DNA of 64,000 nucleotides from Karalla daura (Eukaryota > Chordata > Actinopteri > Chaetodontiformes > Leiognathidae), in assembly GCA_029224185.1 (NCBI GenBank), contig CM055206.1, forward strand, positions 17,689,519-17,753,518. The letters run 5' to 3'. Below, in pieces: positions 63,681 through 64,000 of the stretch. The position numbers were made by a program, and so were the translations under genes. The notes beneath the pieces were generated by a model that searched no databases, had not been told where the DNA came from, and saw nothing but the letters and a program-made list of their open reading frames with translations. The stretch's first letter is position 1. Every line of letters starts with the position of its first letter.

Positions 63681-63922
63681 CTCCATCCCTGTGCGCTACA
63701 GAGCAGCGTCTTCCTACGACCTCAAATGTCAGCGCGGTCTCTGGGCGCTCCGGGGGAAATGTCAGCGTGTGTTTGGTGTTTGTGAGGTCTGTCCTGTCTG
63801 CTCGGCCACTCGCTGCCTCCACCCGAACACTGAGAGGCAGGGAGGAGCCACCAGGCCGAGGAGGCTTCATCTGCACCCGCTCAGACACAGACGGACACTA
63901 TCAGGGCCTGCTCATCGCTCCG

Positions 63923-63960
<38 letters not shown>

Positions 63961-64000
63961 GTCAATACTGCATCCTCTGCTCCTGGAGTGACAGAGCGTG

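Larger units (their letters stand above)
60740..64000 (-). other. Upstream intron, open at the window edge
   Basis: Contains the poly-G tract, the heptamer minisatellite and the degenerate duplication. Frames at 62580-62690 and 63613-63888 were examined as possible upstream exons and not supported. Confidence 0.5.

Noticed and set aside
63613..63888. Upstream exon of the TBC1D32-like gene
   Set aside because: An acceptor-like CTGCCTCTCAG exists, but there is no matching donor, and the peptide does not resemble the family.

Overview
The window looks like vertebrate, most probably teleost fish, nuclear DNA. It has one spliced gene with GT-AG introns, a very high load of long (CA/TG)n, (GA/CT)n and tetranucleotide microsatellites, several minisatellites, and short fish-type LINE 3' tails. 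There are no operons, Shine-Dalgarno sites, tRNA or rRNA genes, or CRISPR arrays. Nearly all long open frames lie in low-complexity repeats whose unit happens to lack stop codons.

Positions 1 to about 49,100 hold no convincing protein gene. This stretch is AT/GC-mixed intergenic DNA with microsatellites every 1-3 kb, an isolated CpG-rich block near 5.2-5.6 kb, a GC-rich candidate exon near 36.2-36.4 kb, and two strong CTCF-like motifs (38.88 and 47.98 kb).

Positions 49,119 to 60,739, minus strand, hold the last four coding exons of a TBC-domain gene. They were read by splice sites and reading phase and encode about 197-200 C-terminal residues ending in a stop. The sequence resembles TBC1D32 (BROMI, broad-minded), a ciliary protein of Hedgehog signalling. 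Its 5' part must lie beyond the right edge. The downstream gene-poor stretch fits the gene-poor region I recall beside TBC1D32 in vertebrates.

The most interesting structure is a dispersed repeat family with at least 11 recognisable full or partial copies in both orientations. It has a conserved head (around TAACATAGAAGCTATGGAAC) and middle (around CCCTTTCATGCTTATCTGGC). In four copies an internal 30-bp minisatellite has expanded to 423-1,244 bp. The arrays share flanks on both sides and share rare variant units, so they are one lineage that moved, not four independent expansions. Two other places look like short or unexpanded versions. I do not recognise this family.

Two other points stand out. 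A pure (GT)50 tract sits 18 nt upstream of a tbc1d32 splice acceptor, leaving no adenine for a normal branch point. A degenerate tandem duplication lies at 61.8-63.7 kb, next to a 575-bp heptamer minisatellite.
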